Source: Lethocerus indicus | Taxonomy: Eukaryota > Arthropoda > Insecta > Hemiptera > Belostomatidae | Length of the DNA stretch: 64,000 nt | Assembly: GCA_019843655.1 (NCBI GenBank) | Contig: JACDQD010000004.1 | Span: forward strand, 2,356,001 to 2,420,000 | Direction of reading: 5' to 3' | In this document: positions 39,925-51,683 of the stretch, piece by piece | How the letters are laid out: each line of letters begins with the position of its first letter | Position numbering within the stretch: the stretch's first letter is position 1 | The notes under the pieces: model-generated | Database searches by the model: none | The model's input: the letters and a program-made list of their open reading frames with translations, nothing else | Told to the model about the DNA's origin: nothing | Position numbers and translations under genes: made by a program

Positions 39925-42372
39925 CAATTTTATATTTTTATGTTTTTATATTTTCAAGGTTCATCCTCAAGGATGGTGTGCATTAAGTAGAAACATTTCA
40001 AATGATGAGAATTCAGAGTGGACATGTGTCCATGACATACAGGACCTTGAAGCCACTACTGAGGATGAAACTTCTCCAGAACAGAGTGCAGCTGAGGAGT
40101 CTGATACTGAAGAGCAATCGTAAGTATTATTTTATACCAATATTTATATAGGTTTTATAGGGGGAATATTTATATAGGGCATTTATGCCTTTTTATATAC
40201 AAGCTGCATTAGTCTGGAAAATGTAATTTACAAAAGGGGTTTGGAAGGGTACATTAACAATGCTGAGGCAGCACTAATAGAGTAGTATAGAGAAAACTGA
40301 AACCGGTCTAGCTAAGACTAAGTAGGTGGGTAAAGAAAGAATAATGATAAGTGATAATTTAAAAAATTTGTTTATGGTATTAACACCTCAGTTTCACCCA
40401 TTGTGAAATTTGTCTTTAAAATCCAGCAATGCATAATGTACATATTTTCAAGTTTTAATAACTTATTTTCAAAACAATGGTTTGAAAATACCCAGTTAAA
40501 TATAATTAGGATACTTAGATAATGCTTTGGATAGAAACTTCCTCCAATAAATATATTTAAAAGATTCAATCTTTATTTTTATTATATCAGGAGCAGTTCA
40601 AGCAGTGAGATGGCATCATTGGTCATTGGGGTGAATTCTAGAGCAAGAGTGGTCGCTAACACTGAATCTTTAGGAGCTAGAATTCCAAGAAGAACTCTAC
40701 GAAGGCAGAATGCCTTTAGAGGATTTAGAACTACTGAAACTACGAATAGGGGTGAGCTGACTGTTACAACAACAGCCGACGTGTGGGAAGCCCTAGTCGC
40801 TATTAGGGAAGCGAGAGCCAGGAGGGAAAGAAGAAATGATCAGGGTATTTTACTTATAATATGTACTAACAATATCATCATATCTTTTGAAAGGAACCAT
40901 CGCTTGCTTATGATTTATTATTCTAGGGTACAAAATAATTGTAAAAGTAATAACAAAAATATGATCGCTTGCATGGAGCCGAGAGAAAAGATTTACCCCA
41001 TTGGGATACAATCTCAGTTGGCTGAAGTGTGTATGTTATGCGTCATATTGGTCAAAATCGTCATAAGGGTTTAATGGGTTGCAAGTTTCAATCTTGTTAC
41101 AGGCATAAGCACATGTAGCCTAGATATGTATATCAGGCTTAGGTATGGCAGTGCTGCTGTAGTTCCATAATACAAAGTAAACAAAAACAATTGTTTGTAC
41201 ATATGTAAAATTACTGCAGATTAATTCTTCTTGTTGAAATTGTGTACCCATTGCTAATCAATGGTGCACAATTGTATTTGTATTTACTATTTTTAATTTT
41301 TTTTCAACTTTTTTTAAAACAGCAGCTGCGGGTGAAGAAACCGAATCGAGACTGAGGATTGTAAGAATGCAAAGTGGCATAGAAGGTGTTCGGCCTAGAG
41401 ACTCAGCTCCCACAGTTACATCTCTCTATATTGGGTAAGTTTTCAATTATTAATAATTTTTTTTCAAATTGAACAGTGGTTAAAGAATAATATTTATTTA
41501 TTTATATTTATTGAACTAAAATTTATGAATTGAACTAAAATTCAAAAAGTTTTCATTTATGGTTCCATTATTATTTATTTTAACGAATCATTTTTCTCTT
41601 TTTATGTTTATGGACATCATAATTAACGTTTGGGTATTAATAGACTATGAGTTGGATATTTTTTTTAATACACAACATAGTTTCGCTTTAATACTTTTTT
41701 TTGTCTATATTAAATCATGTATGGTGGAACTTTCTGTGTCTACTCAGTATCGTCCCTGATTTTAACTTTTATTATCTATCATCAATAGTCGTTTGACAAT
41801 CTATATTAAGCATTTAAATGTAGGTATATAATGCTCGACCGTGCTTCAAATTGTAATTTTATCTGACAAGGAATCGGCGCAGTATTGCTCATATTCAGCC
41901 GCAGAGGTCGGAGAGTGATGATTTGGGACAGTTGTCGGGCGAGGGACAGCTCGAGGAGGGCAACTCGAGGTACAACAGGTCTTATTATATAATAAGTCGG
42001 CCAGTTCGCACTGGCCAAAGGATGAAAGTTCCGAAGAATCATAGGATACACCAAAACATACCCCGCCTCACGCATTTCATCGAGGAAACAAATGTCGGTA
42101 AGGGCTTCATTAAGGAGCTCTGTTTCTCGGCGGATGGTCGCCTCATATGCTCGCCTTTCGGCTACGGCGTGAGGCTGCTGGCGTTCTCCCAACAGTGTTC
42201 GGAGCTGTCGTCGTGTGTGCCCAAAGAAGGCCAACCAGTCAAGCTGCACGAGCTGAGCACCAACACCTGCCATTCGGACATTGTTGTTAGCACCAAGTTT
42301 TCGCCGAGACACTGTCTCCTCGTCTCCGGTTGTCTCACTGGCCGTATTGTCTGGCACCAGCCCGTTCTCTAG
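37444..42372 (+). CDS. DCAF10: DCAF10 (WDR32), CUL4-DDB1 substrate receptor
   Basis: A WD40 protein expected to dock substrates onto the DDB1-CUL4 ubiquitin ligase. Exons: 37444-37652, 38329-38442, 38527-38724, 38977-39148, 39410-39565, 39959-40119, 40591-40844, 41323-41434, 41871-42372 (stop TAG), 1878 nt, 625 aa, all GT/AG and in phase. The ATG at 37444 gives MSKNKPKCSSFFQSYLRRRE; a GTG 15 bases upstream is in frame but was not chosen. WD repeats span about residues 60-280, with the DDB1-binding WDxR motif as WDAR at residues 127-130 and a second blade ending IFTWDI. A long linker (about 290-500) is acidic and Ser-rich, then Arg-rich. The last exon restores the family's conserved C-terminal blades: LTHFIEETNVGKGFIKELCF, SPFGYGVRLLAF, TKFSPRHCLLVSGCLTGR. 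The linker is longer and more charged than I recall for vertebrates. Confidence 0.93.
39864..39922. repeat. (CA)n-(TA)n compound microsatellite in a DCAF10 intron
   Basis: About 17 bp of CA repeat running directly into about 42 bp of TA repeat, ending 36 bases before the acceptor of DCAF10 exon 6. Confidence 0.95.
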
Positions 42373-42508
42373 ACCTCCTTACATTTTCAAAATTCATTCT
42401 CGAAATACCGGTGAGCCGGAGTGCCGCGAAATTTTACTTAGCTCTGTTTTATTAAGCTTTGTAATCTTTGTATTTTTTGATGTATTACTTAACAAACTAT
42501 ACTTTTAT

Positions 42509-43194
42509 TAGGGATGTGCCTAATGCGAATACCCGTTCAGCAATATTAGATATATGTATGACCTTCGGGAATCTAAAGATTACAATTTCAAAATTTGCAT
42601 CCGTTTCCCTCTTCCCGTACTGAGTTGTGTTCCACTGTACCGAATTAAGCCTGCTAGTACCAGTACTGTTCAAAAGTGAGATATTTTCCCGTTGTTTCAT
42701 CACTTCTGTCTAAACAGGAGGACACTTCCCTTTTTTCACTAAAGAAATGTATTTGTAAATGCCTAGAACATGCTCTTTCATCAGAAGCTGTGGACATTTA
42801 TTTTGTCTCTTATGGTACATAAAGAACGTATATGACACAGTGAGATATATCTTCTTAATTATAACTACTTTCTTATAAGTAGGATGTAAGTTTATAATGT
42901 GAGATTCAATCGGGTTGTGTATTTCTTAAAGTCATTTTTGTAACATCTTTATTGTGATTATTTTATTTTCTACACAGAGGTTTATGATGTTTTAGTTTAG
43001 AATTTTTTAAGTAAAATGTGTTCTAGCATTATATATTCTAAAGTAGAAATGTGTCTGTGATCATTTGTGCATTATCACACCTTTTAAGTACCCTCTGACC
43101 CAAACAGAAACTTAGTGCTCAATTTGTTTAAGTTATTTTAATTTTTTATAATTTTGAAATTCGGAATCATCTTGATTATATTGGCACATCCCTA
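42509..43194. mobile_element. Short non-autonomous DNA transposon, hAT-like ends
   Basis: A perfect 12-bp inverted repeat, TAGGGATGTGCC at 42509-42520 and its reverse complement at 43183-43194, bounds 686 bases. The TAGGG-TGTGCC type end resembles hAT-superfamily termini. No transposase frame is present, so it would be a non-autonomous copy. The 8 bases on each side do not match, so the target-site duplication has decayed or the superfamily call is wrong. Confidence 0.5.
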
Positions 43195-44832
43195 CTGCTA
43201 ACTTTACCAGATAGTTTTTGGTTGATATTTGCACTGCTGTTCAAAACTAGTTGTAAAGCAGTTTTAAATGTAATTTTAGTCAGTGTCAAGGTACACTGTC
43301 CTTTGTAGATTTGTTGTTTGTACATGTTTATACTTATGAAATTTGTATATATTTATACAAATTAGGGTCTCCCAGGTGATAAAAATGATCCTTTTTTTTA
43401 TTAAACTAAGCTCTGATTAGTCCTTATAGTGCCTAATTTTCTTAATTATTCAGTTTGCATCGTTGTATGTGCAGGATTGAATTATTTTTGTAACTTAATT
43501 TTGGTCTGAAAAATGTTAGTTACTTTAAGTGGGATGGAGCCCTAAGCTAAGAATTATTTAGCCAAGTTAATTCATATTTATTTATCCAGCATCAATTATT
43601 AAAGCTAAATGCTCATATTTTTATTTGAAGGATCAGTCAAAATCAGATTTCTACCACCTAATTTTTTTACCCCTTGCACTCAGGTTTATACTACAGGTTT
43701 ATTTTTATCTTGATCAAGTTCAACCAGTCAGATGTATTCTGAAGAAAAAATGAATATTGAACTCTTTTACAGAGTAAATTGGAAAAACAATCAACTTATT
43801 TACTAAGTGAAAATAATTTAATTTTTTAAAATAAATTTTGTTAATAAATGAACAGTTTAGTAATTAAAGAAAAGCAGAAACCACGAACGGACGCATCTTT
43901 GTCATGTAGAATACTGCTTGTTTTATTCTGATACTTCTGATACCTGAGCTACCATTGATATAGGAGGAAGACATTTTCATTATTGGAAAATAATTCAGTG
44001 GTGTGATGGTAGTAGAATAATACAATAATAACATATTTGTAGGCAATTTAGGTTAAAATAAATGGTATTTACTGATTCTCTTCGGGATGAAAGGAGGAAT
44101 TAGTTAAAGTATGGAAATGAGTCAATGCATTTTATCAGGGGAGACCTGAGATTGCAGCATTAAACATAAGATTATAATTCTTAAAACAAAATATTAGCTC
44201 TGAATAACAGTGTACTACTGCTACAGTTTGATATATCTGATTATATTTCATATGTAATTTTGGACTGGAAATTATGAATTGAATTTTATCATACAGCTTT
44301 GTGCAGAGGTCAAACAAACTGAAACAGTCATAATATTTTTCATAAAAAAATGTTTTGTTTTTTATTTGCTTGAGTCAGGTATAGAATAATATAAGAATAA
44401 TAAAGTTTTTACTGTAGGAACACGTTTTAAGTGATATGAACTCAAATTTTGCAATTGGGGTACTCGGGTAGAAACCCTCTTAACTCACTGTATTATCACA
44501 TAGTCCTGCACATGTGAAAGAATAAAACGTCTCCTTTTATGTTGTATATTATATATCAGATCACAGTGGAACTTATGAAAAATTATTGATTTCGGCAAAC
44601 ATCTTTTCAATTCAGCGTCATTATTGTAGGCAACTAGGTGGGCTGAATTAATTATTAAATGGGTTAATTATTTAGCTATTGGGATTAGTCTGTGTGAACA
44701 ATGTGAGCTTTATATAACAATCTTTGTTAAATTAGCCCTTATTTATGGTTCCCAATGATAATGAATTAAATTATTACATTTACTTAGGCTGAGTATAATT
44801 GTTTGTATTAGTAAATAATTTATCTTCATACT

Positions 44833-44841
44833 GTATGTATG

Positions 44842-44927
<86 letters not shown>

Positions 44928-44930
44928 CTT
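44833..44930. repeat. (GTAT)n-(TA)n microsatellite
   Basis: A short GTAT run followed by about 80 bp of pure TA and a GTATA interruption; the longest TA tract in the window. Confidence 0.95.
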
Positions 44931-46754
44931 ATTCAGTCACTATTTTGGAAACTGCCAAAATATTTAAGTTAATTCAGGCCTGAAGGACTTACTGATGGTT
45001 TTTTTTTATATGAAATTTATTCACCTATTAGCAATGTGTGCTTGCTGGTCTCTATTCCTCTGTTTCTAGTTTGTACTTCATTTCTTTATAAATCAATGGA
45101 CATGATCATAAACAGCTGCCATGATTCCGATAGCACTCAGGTTTCAGTAGCTAAACAGTAGTTAAATCCTAGTAAACATGCTTCCTCGGGAAAAAGCATA
45201 CTCCTGAATCAAATACTCATGTTTTACACATTTATCTTTTATGTACAAACCAGTTTTATTATTTTGATACATCAGTGAAATAATTTGTTTATATCATTGA
45301 TAAAAAATGTGTCATCAATAGTGAAACAATAGATGGTTTTGTATTTATTCTGACCTCAGTAGGCGATTGAATACTGAAATTACACTGAAAAATGCTGGCT
45401 ACTTAACTCAGTCTAAGTAAATGAGAATTGGAAAAGACAGTTTGGTATGTGTGTGTGTATGTTTATATTTATTTATTCATACATGGAATTTGAAGAAATA
45501 AATAATATATTTTAATGTTGCTATTGTTAAGTGTGTAAAAGAACTAGTAATTTCATTTTGTTGTATAAATGATTAGGTGTATATAAGAATATTTATATGA
45601 ATATAATATTCATATAAGTGTTGTAAATTTTATGTTAGGCCTGTGTACATTCTTAAACTAATATAATTTATTAAAATGAATTCATTTCATATATAGTACT
45701 TGGATGAAACAATTGTTTAATATCATAGTACTTTAATATATTGAAATAATTTATTATTTTACACACACACACACTGGTATATATATGTATGTATGTATGT
45801 AAGTATACATGCATAGGTATGGTTGTCTTCAGCCCATTAAGTCATTTAAAATTAGGACTGCTTGTCTGTTTCTTGACTATTACAAAAAATGTGTACTTAC
45901 GTAGATTGATTAATTTCTGTATACTTTTTGAAAAATTTGCATTTATTTAAGTTAAACACAAACATTTTTTTCTATCAAATTCCTTAGGTTAAATGCTGTC
46001 GCCAGAGTCACTTTAAACCAGTGGTCAAAGTATGGAATATTTTATTTCGAATCTCAGATAATCCTTATACTTTCATAATTATAGCCTATTTTTGTTTTAA
46101 GTTGTAAATCTCAGAATTTTGTACATACAGTGAGCTTAATTATGTGGTTTATACTTTTGTTACATCAGGTTGTGCTAGAGGTAACATTTGTAGTTACTTT
46201 ATCGGTATTTTTTTTTTTTTATGCTTTTTGTGTAAACTTTATTTAATTGCACAAACATGCATAATTATTGACACCTATAAATGTATTTTTGTATTTCATG
46301 TTACAGATTTTGCGAGTTATTGTTATATAAAATATATTTGTTCCACAAAATTTCAGGTGACTTGTATACCTGCCGTTAAAATTAAATTGAGTTGTATTTT
46401 ATTATAACAGTTGTGGAAGATACATGTTGTACCTTAATTTAATGTTGCAAATTTTTATGATAAATGTTTATCAGTATTTATTTAAATATATTACATAATT
46501 GTGAAAAAGGAAATAAACCGCATCAAAAATATAAGTCGCAAACCATATATATATATTTATATGTATATATATATATATATATGTATATAGTAAGAGAATA
46601 AATTCTATTATCCTTTTAATTGTAAATTTTTTGAACCATTACATTAAATTTCTTTTTTTATGTTTTCAAAATTTGTCCAACCCTATTGTGAAAGAGTTTA
46701 AAGTTATGTTTCCTCAGTATCATACCTACCTTTTTCTTGAATATTTGAACAGTA

Positions 46755-47289
46755 ATTACCCCTGGAGGTCGAGATCTTCTGATCTGACCAGGCAGTTAGT
46801 CGTGGGGGGGGGGGGGGATACTCGGAGCTAACGAAAACGGAGTTCGATGGAGGAAATCTGGATTGCCTCCGGTTCTTTTTGAGCGCGAAGGTAGCTCCCA
46901 AGAAGAAATGATTACTGCCCCCGCCCTTATCGGCTAATGTAAATAAACCCAACTAATTAGTAGCGTCTTGTGGATCGCAGGAGGAAGGCAATTATTTCCC
47001 CCCACCCCCGCCCCCACCCACCCCGGTCTCTCAGATAAATTGGTCGGTGGTGTTTTTCTTCATTTTCTGTTGTCCCGCCGGCCGCTCTCTATCACAGGTA
47101 TTAAAGGGTTCCCGATCGGCCGGATAACACTCACTCGTTAATTCCATCTCGATTGTGTTATTTGAGAAACGTTATCCGCCACCCAATGGCGGGGCCCTCC
47201 CGTGTCGGCCCATTTTCGGTGTAATAATTTCAATATTGCAGTCACCTTTCGTTATTACCGGGAGACACGTCAGTGTGTATCAATTTACA
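46755..47289. other. Left edge of the CpG-rich region
   Basis: At about 46755 the composition changes from AT-rich, CpG-poor DNA to GC-richer DNA with frequent CpG. The stretch holds a 14-base G run (46804-46817), a C-rich tract near 47000-47025 and scattered homeodomain-like TAATTAG cores. I see no coding exon with convincing conservation. Confidence 0.45.
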
Positions 47290-47735
47290 CCTGGGATATT
47301 CGAATCCCCACACCCGACTCAAAAGAATCGACTTAAACAGAAAATTTGGACTCTTAAGGCCATTACTAAGAAATTGACCCTAAGTAACAAACTTAACAAT
47401 ATAAAAAGCAGTACTTAAAACGACACGGACATACGGTATAGAGCTATGGGGTTCCACCACAAGACATACGACATGGCTCGCATCCAGAGATTTCAATCAA
47501 AAGTCCTTCTTAACATCCTTAATGCTCCCCCCTGGGTATGTTTCTAACCAGACAATCCACCATGACCTCAACATACCCCGACAGTCGACGAAGTCGTAAA
47601 ATCTCGGTTCCTGAAGTTCCACTCCCGCCTTTCTTCTCATCCTAATCCACTCGTTCAGTGCCTTTCCTCTTCTGCCCATCCACAATCCCCACGACGACGG
47701 CTTAAACGCCGCTGGCCCAGAGACCACCTCGGGCA
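47290..47735 (+). mobile_element. Jockey-type LINE fragment (reverse-transcriptase C-terminal part), copy 1
   Basis: Read on the plus strand with frameshifts and stops tolerated, this gives the tail of a Jockey-clade non-LTR retrotransposon ORF2: a Lys/Leu-rich stretch, then IELWG, then RIQRFQSKVLLNILNAP, then PTVDEVVKSRFLKFHSRLSS and HPNPLVQ. The order and wording are characteristic of that clade. The frame is broken at several points (for example after the LNAP block), so it is a dead 5'-truncated copy. A second copy in opposite orientation lies at 53958-54369. Confidence 0.75.
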
Positions 47736-48396
47736 GTAGCTAAATATTGTCAAAAGCGCCATCGTCGGGTGGTTTCACAAACACGTGAAAAATATACACG
47801 TATCAATTGCACCTATAACTGTAAAAGTACCGATTGTGCAAAATAAAAAAAGGTTATTCGAAGATATATATAAAGGGAACGGTTACGTCCTCCGGTAACG
47901 CGTTGCAGCAAATGAACGTTATCTCGTTATTTCGGAATTAGTTTTCAAATCTCGCCCACTTCAAGTAACTCCACTTTATATACATATATATATTTGGTCA
48001 AAAATTTTTAAAAGTTCAGTCATTGTGACCCGGCGAAAACTTCTGTTAATATCGCGATTTATGTCTTGACAGGCCGGTATCTGTTCGGCCCTCGGCGAGA
48101 TATGTCCCAAGTATTTGAGAGAACGTAAAGCAGTGATTTTAAATGTAATGTTTAATAATCATTTTCATTTTCGTGCTCTAACATTTTCGGCGATGTTGGC
48201 CGTGAGAAATCAAATAAACGCTTTCAAACCAATTTCGTTCGGTTCAATTTTACGGCCCAATCAGACCCGAGCTCGACCCATTTTTTCACTGTCATCTTCA
48301 GCAGGAAGCTGTACAGAGCGAAGATTTTGTATAACTTTTTAAAAAAGATATAAAAAAAGAAGAAAAGTAGAGAAGTTTTAATGTTCGCAAATGTTA
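47736..48396. other. Non-coding DNA, CpG-rich
   Basis: No recognisable gene. Mixed-composition DNA with short open frames only. It includes a TATATA-rich stretch near 47980-47995 and leads directly into the mariner-type element. Confidence 0.4.
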
Positions 48397-48591
48397 TCGG
48401 GCTGGCAACTAAATAATTGCGGATTCTTCTCATCTCCGGGTCTGTGCACCCTTATTATGTCCTGCATTTTTCGGTACGCACATTTCAGAATACTCTATAG
48501 GTTTGAAGATGTAAAAATATGCGTAAAAATACAAATAACGCCATCTCGTCTGGCGACGAAACCCCCCGCAATGACTTAGTTGCCGACCCAA
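48397..48591. mobile_element. Mariner-type MITE (195 bp)
   Basis: Bounded by imperfect inverted repeats of about 26 bp. The left end reads GGGCTGGCAACTAAATAATT; the right end, on the other strand, reads TTGGGTCGGCAACTAAGTCA. Both continue into TGCGG. The GGCAACTAAGT core is the classic terminal sequence of one group of mariner transposons. TA dinucleotides flank both ends (48395-48396 and 48592-48593), as expected for mariner insertion. There is no transposase frame, so it needed a partner element to move. Confidence 0.8.
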
Positions 48592-49481
48592 TATTTCCCG
48601 CATTTGTTTATGTAAGTTTACATTTGTTAATGAAACTGGAAAAGCAACGCCTCTTTTGTAAATACGCCTGCATCGGTGAATGTTTTTAATAATAATAAAA
48701 CATGAATTTCTATAAAAAAGTGTTTTCTCATTATTATTTTGTTTATTACTTATTATTGGATTAGTTTAGAATTGGTTGAAAGTCCAATCATAAATACGAT
48801 TTTCCAAAGAAGTACAGCCGCGGATGTAAGTTCTGGGCGGCCTTGGAACTGAATTTTCATATTAAACTGAATGGTGAAATTAAATTTGTTGGAAAACGTA
48901 ATAATTATTTTCCTGCAATAAAGAGGCGTATCTACAATATATTGTCTTTTATGACGACCTGAAAAGTGTCTACGAAACAGATATATGTAGATATAAGGCT
49001 GTATAATTTTTTGTCCAAGTTTTGACTGAAACAATATATACAAATGCGGACAGTCTATCCATCAGGTCCAATACCATTTATATTGTGGAAAATAGGTTCC
49101 GAAATTGGATTATTATTTTTTTTTACGATTGCGGCCACTGAAGCGTCGTCAGGTTTTTATGATTAATATCAGTTGATAACAATGGAACGGGCCCCTGTAT
49201 TAACATTATGTTGGGGCGTGTTGGGTTCTTCCCAACCGTCCTGTACGCCGACTCTCTCCCGGTGCCCCAACACTGTGTGTCCGATAATTGCGCTGGGGAA
49301 GAAGAAAAAAGGGAGGAAAAAAAAAAACGAGCACAACAATCCGCCCCGAAACGTTCCCGAGCTCATAACTCACGGCCGCGGCCCAGACCTGTCGCCCATT
49401 TAATATTGGACTATGGCTACGCCTTCGGGAACCCCCTCCTTTCTAGAAACCCACGAGACAGGAAGGGGAGTAACTTGGAAA

Positions 49482-49514
<33 letters not shown>

Positions 49515-50114
49515 CTTCTGGAGAGCATACAAATAACGAAAATCTCCGCTTTTATTTTTAATACTGCTGAAAGTTTCGATGCAGAGTTTCGAAAATTGAC
49601 CTCCAGCCGACAGAAACTCGCCAATAGGCGAAGCCAAATTGGAACCGACTGCGGAGGAGCAAGCGTCCATTAACGCACCGTATACGCACAGACATCGACG
49701 TTTATAAATCCTGAAATTGCACGATAATTCACCTTTGAAATCCTCTCAACTCTGAAACTGCTATCGACAAAAGAGTCGGACGTATTGCGCAATAGAGTTT
49801 ATGCGCGAATTTTTTAATTCGCAACTGTTTTATGTACATTCTGTCATTTTTTTTTATTAGATTTAAATCAGCCGAGATTCAATTCATTACTCTCATTACG
49901 GCCATTCGGGCGTATTCGACCCATTCGTGCAATATTATGTTTTATTTAAATGTTTCAATTTTAAGGCATTTTAATACACGGTTGGGAATATCTCTCGTCA
50001 GCTTGATATATTATGTGCAACGTCCTGCCGAGATCCAACGTCCGAGCAGACGGAATGACGGATTGAATAAATTTATACGGCTTTTCGCGTGTTTTTTTAC
50101 ACTCCCTGAATGTA
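48592..50114. other. Non-coding DNA
   Basis: No gene recognised. Overlapping short frames at 49170-49680 run through low-complexity sequence and a (TA)n tract at 49487-49513; they look like chance frames. A poly-A/G-rich patch lies at 49299-49335. Confidence 0.4.
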
Positions 50115-50137
50115 TTCGGTTGACAACTAAGTAAGTG
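50115..50137 (+). mobile_element. Lone mariner-like terminal repeat
   Basis: TTCGGTTGACAACTAAGTAA lies next to a TA dinucleotide (50113-50114) and resembles the left end of mariner elements. I found no matching inverted end within a few hundred bases on either side, so it is either a truncated relic or chance. Confidence 0.35.
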
Positions 50138-50556
50138 GCGCTGTACATATTTTTAAGTACGCCAACATCTTTAGCCGACTGAAATATGCGCCTGTACATC
50201 TGATAGGCGGTCCGGATTTTCGGATTTATCGCTTAATAAATTGGTTTAAGCCCCTTAATAAAGCGGGGGGGGGGGGCGGCAGCCAAACTGTAACAGATAG
50301 GACATGAAAATGCACCAATTTAAATTATGCAACATTGAAATGTTATTTTAGCCTCTCTTATTAAGATAGGAGAGAGATAGTGCCACGCCTTAAGTTAGCA
50401 GGAATTAAACTGCACTTCGGTATTCCCCCCTCGGGGCGCTTCGGCCCTAATATAACGCACCGATCATTATAACATAAGCTCCTATTAAATAAACTGGTGA
50501 CCGAAAAAGATTTTCTCTTTACGATTGAAGAGAATGAAAATATTTATGATTTATTA

Positions 50557-50763
50557 GGGGGTACCCAAAAGTAGTCAACAATTTGATAAGATGTATTTTG
50601 GTCTTGAGGAGTTCTTCAGGAGGGCTATCGAAAATTTGCCGGAAAAGTGGCAGAGAGTTGTCGATAATATCGGTGAATATATAGTAGATTAATAATTAAA
50701 GTTTCGTTTTTAGCAAAAAAAATGAATTCCAAAGTCAAAATGTCGATTACTTTTTGGTACCCC
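50557..50763 (+). mobile_element. Internally deleted mariner with transposase C-terminus (207 bp)
   Basis: The left end GGGGGTACCCAAAAGTAGTC and the reverse complement of the right end, GGGGTACCAAAAAGTAATCG, form terminal inverted repeats, with TA on both outer sides (50555-50556 and 50764-50765). Between them at about 50602-50693 lies an open frame ending in TAA that reads LEEFFRRAIENLPEKWQRVV followed by DNIGEYIVD, the typical end of a mariner transposase. The DNA-binding domain and the catalytic triad are gone. The surviving tail is intact in frame, suggesting a fairly recent or quickly deleted copy. Confidence 0.85.
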
Positions 50764-51522
50764 TAATATATTTTAGATATGATCCATATGAAAGCATTAT
50801 GATACGGGGCATAACCGTGCTAGTGGATCAATGTTTAAAAATATTATAAGGGTTTTATAAAATGGAGATATATTTCTACTGTAATTAAAAGTTGTCAAAT
50901 ACCATCGGATAAATATTTTCGATATAATAAAAGATAGATTATATTGACAACTAATTAATTTATCTCCTTTAATTTTTGGATCGAATAGATTTATATACAT
51001 GGAACATTTTGAATATTACGTTTTATTGCGGTTTCGCCTATTGTGGCCGCTATAAGAATTAATTATTGAATCATCGGTACAGGCAACCGAGTATACCTAA
51101 TGACGGATAAGCTATTGAAGATGGCGAGCGACCGAAACCTTACAGCACGTATACAGCTAACCCACACACACACACATGTTTAGACACATGTTCCCTGGTC
51201 ACGCGGTCATAATTTAATAATTGAAATAAATTAATACGGGTGGCATACAGTTTTAAACTTATCTGAATCGTCACGATTGTGTAAACGCAATGAATTGAAA
51301 GAAAAAAACGTTTTCTTATATCAAAGCTCTCGCCCTTTAGGAACTCGTTGCGCCGCATTCCGTGCGGAGTGTCACAGCCGAACAAATTTCCCCAGTGGGG
51401 TAGAGAAAGAAGTAGGGGGCAATAAGAAAGGGAAAGGGGTAAATGAATGTCAAGCGGGGACCGATTGAAATCAATCTGCAGTTTGTGTTCACCGAAAATT
51501 ATCTTGCCTCCGATCTTGGTAA
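50764..51522. other. Non-coding DNA
   Basis: No gene recognised. AT-rich around 50790-51000, then mixed. A short CA/TG repeat lies at about 51163-51180. Confidence 0.4.
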
Positions 51523-51683
51523 GGGAGGGATGGAGGGAGGGATGGAGGGAGGGATGGAGGGAGGGATGGAGGGAGGGATGGAGGGAGGGATGGAGGGATG
51601 GAGGGAGGGATGGAGGGAGGGATGGAGGGAGGGATGGAGGGAGGGATGGAGGGAGTGATGGAGGGAGGGATGGAGGGAGGGAT
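51523..51683. repeat. 8-bp minisatellite (GGAGGGAT)n
   Basis: About 160 bp of tandem GGAGGGAT/GGGATGGA units with occasional 4-base slips. Because 8 is not a multiple of 3, the repeat peptide cycles every 24 bases and both strands stay open (Met-Glu-Gly-Gly and Pro-Ser-Leu-Pro types), which explains the long chance frames here. The G-runs could support quadruplex formation on the plus strand. Confidence 0.95.

Larger units (their letters stand above)
42373..46754 (+). other. DCAF10 3' UTR and AT-rich downstream DNA
   Basis: No coding signal. The sequence is AT-rich and CpG-poor with many possible polyadenylation signals (for example near 43830-43850, 44050 and 46511). A 686-bp element with hAT-like ends begins 137 bases after the DCAF10 stop, so the 3' UTR either ends early or runs into it. 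Simple repeats occur at 44833-44930, 45763-45805 (CA, TA and GTAT units) and 46543-46590 (TA). Confidence 0.5.

Noticed and set aside
40610..41074. Long open frame continuing past DCAF10 exon 7
   Set aside because: The part after 40844 is intron read-through; the GTATTT donor there joins in phase to 41323.
41806..42357. 183-codon minus-strand frame across the last DCAF10 exon
   Set aside because: It mirrors a GC-rich coding exon on the plus strand; the plus-strand product is clearly conserved DCAF10 sequence.
49170..49680. Overlapping frames on both strands
   Set aside because: They cross an A-rich patch and a (TA)n tract and show no recognisable domain.
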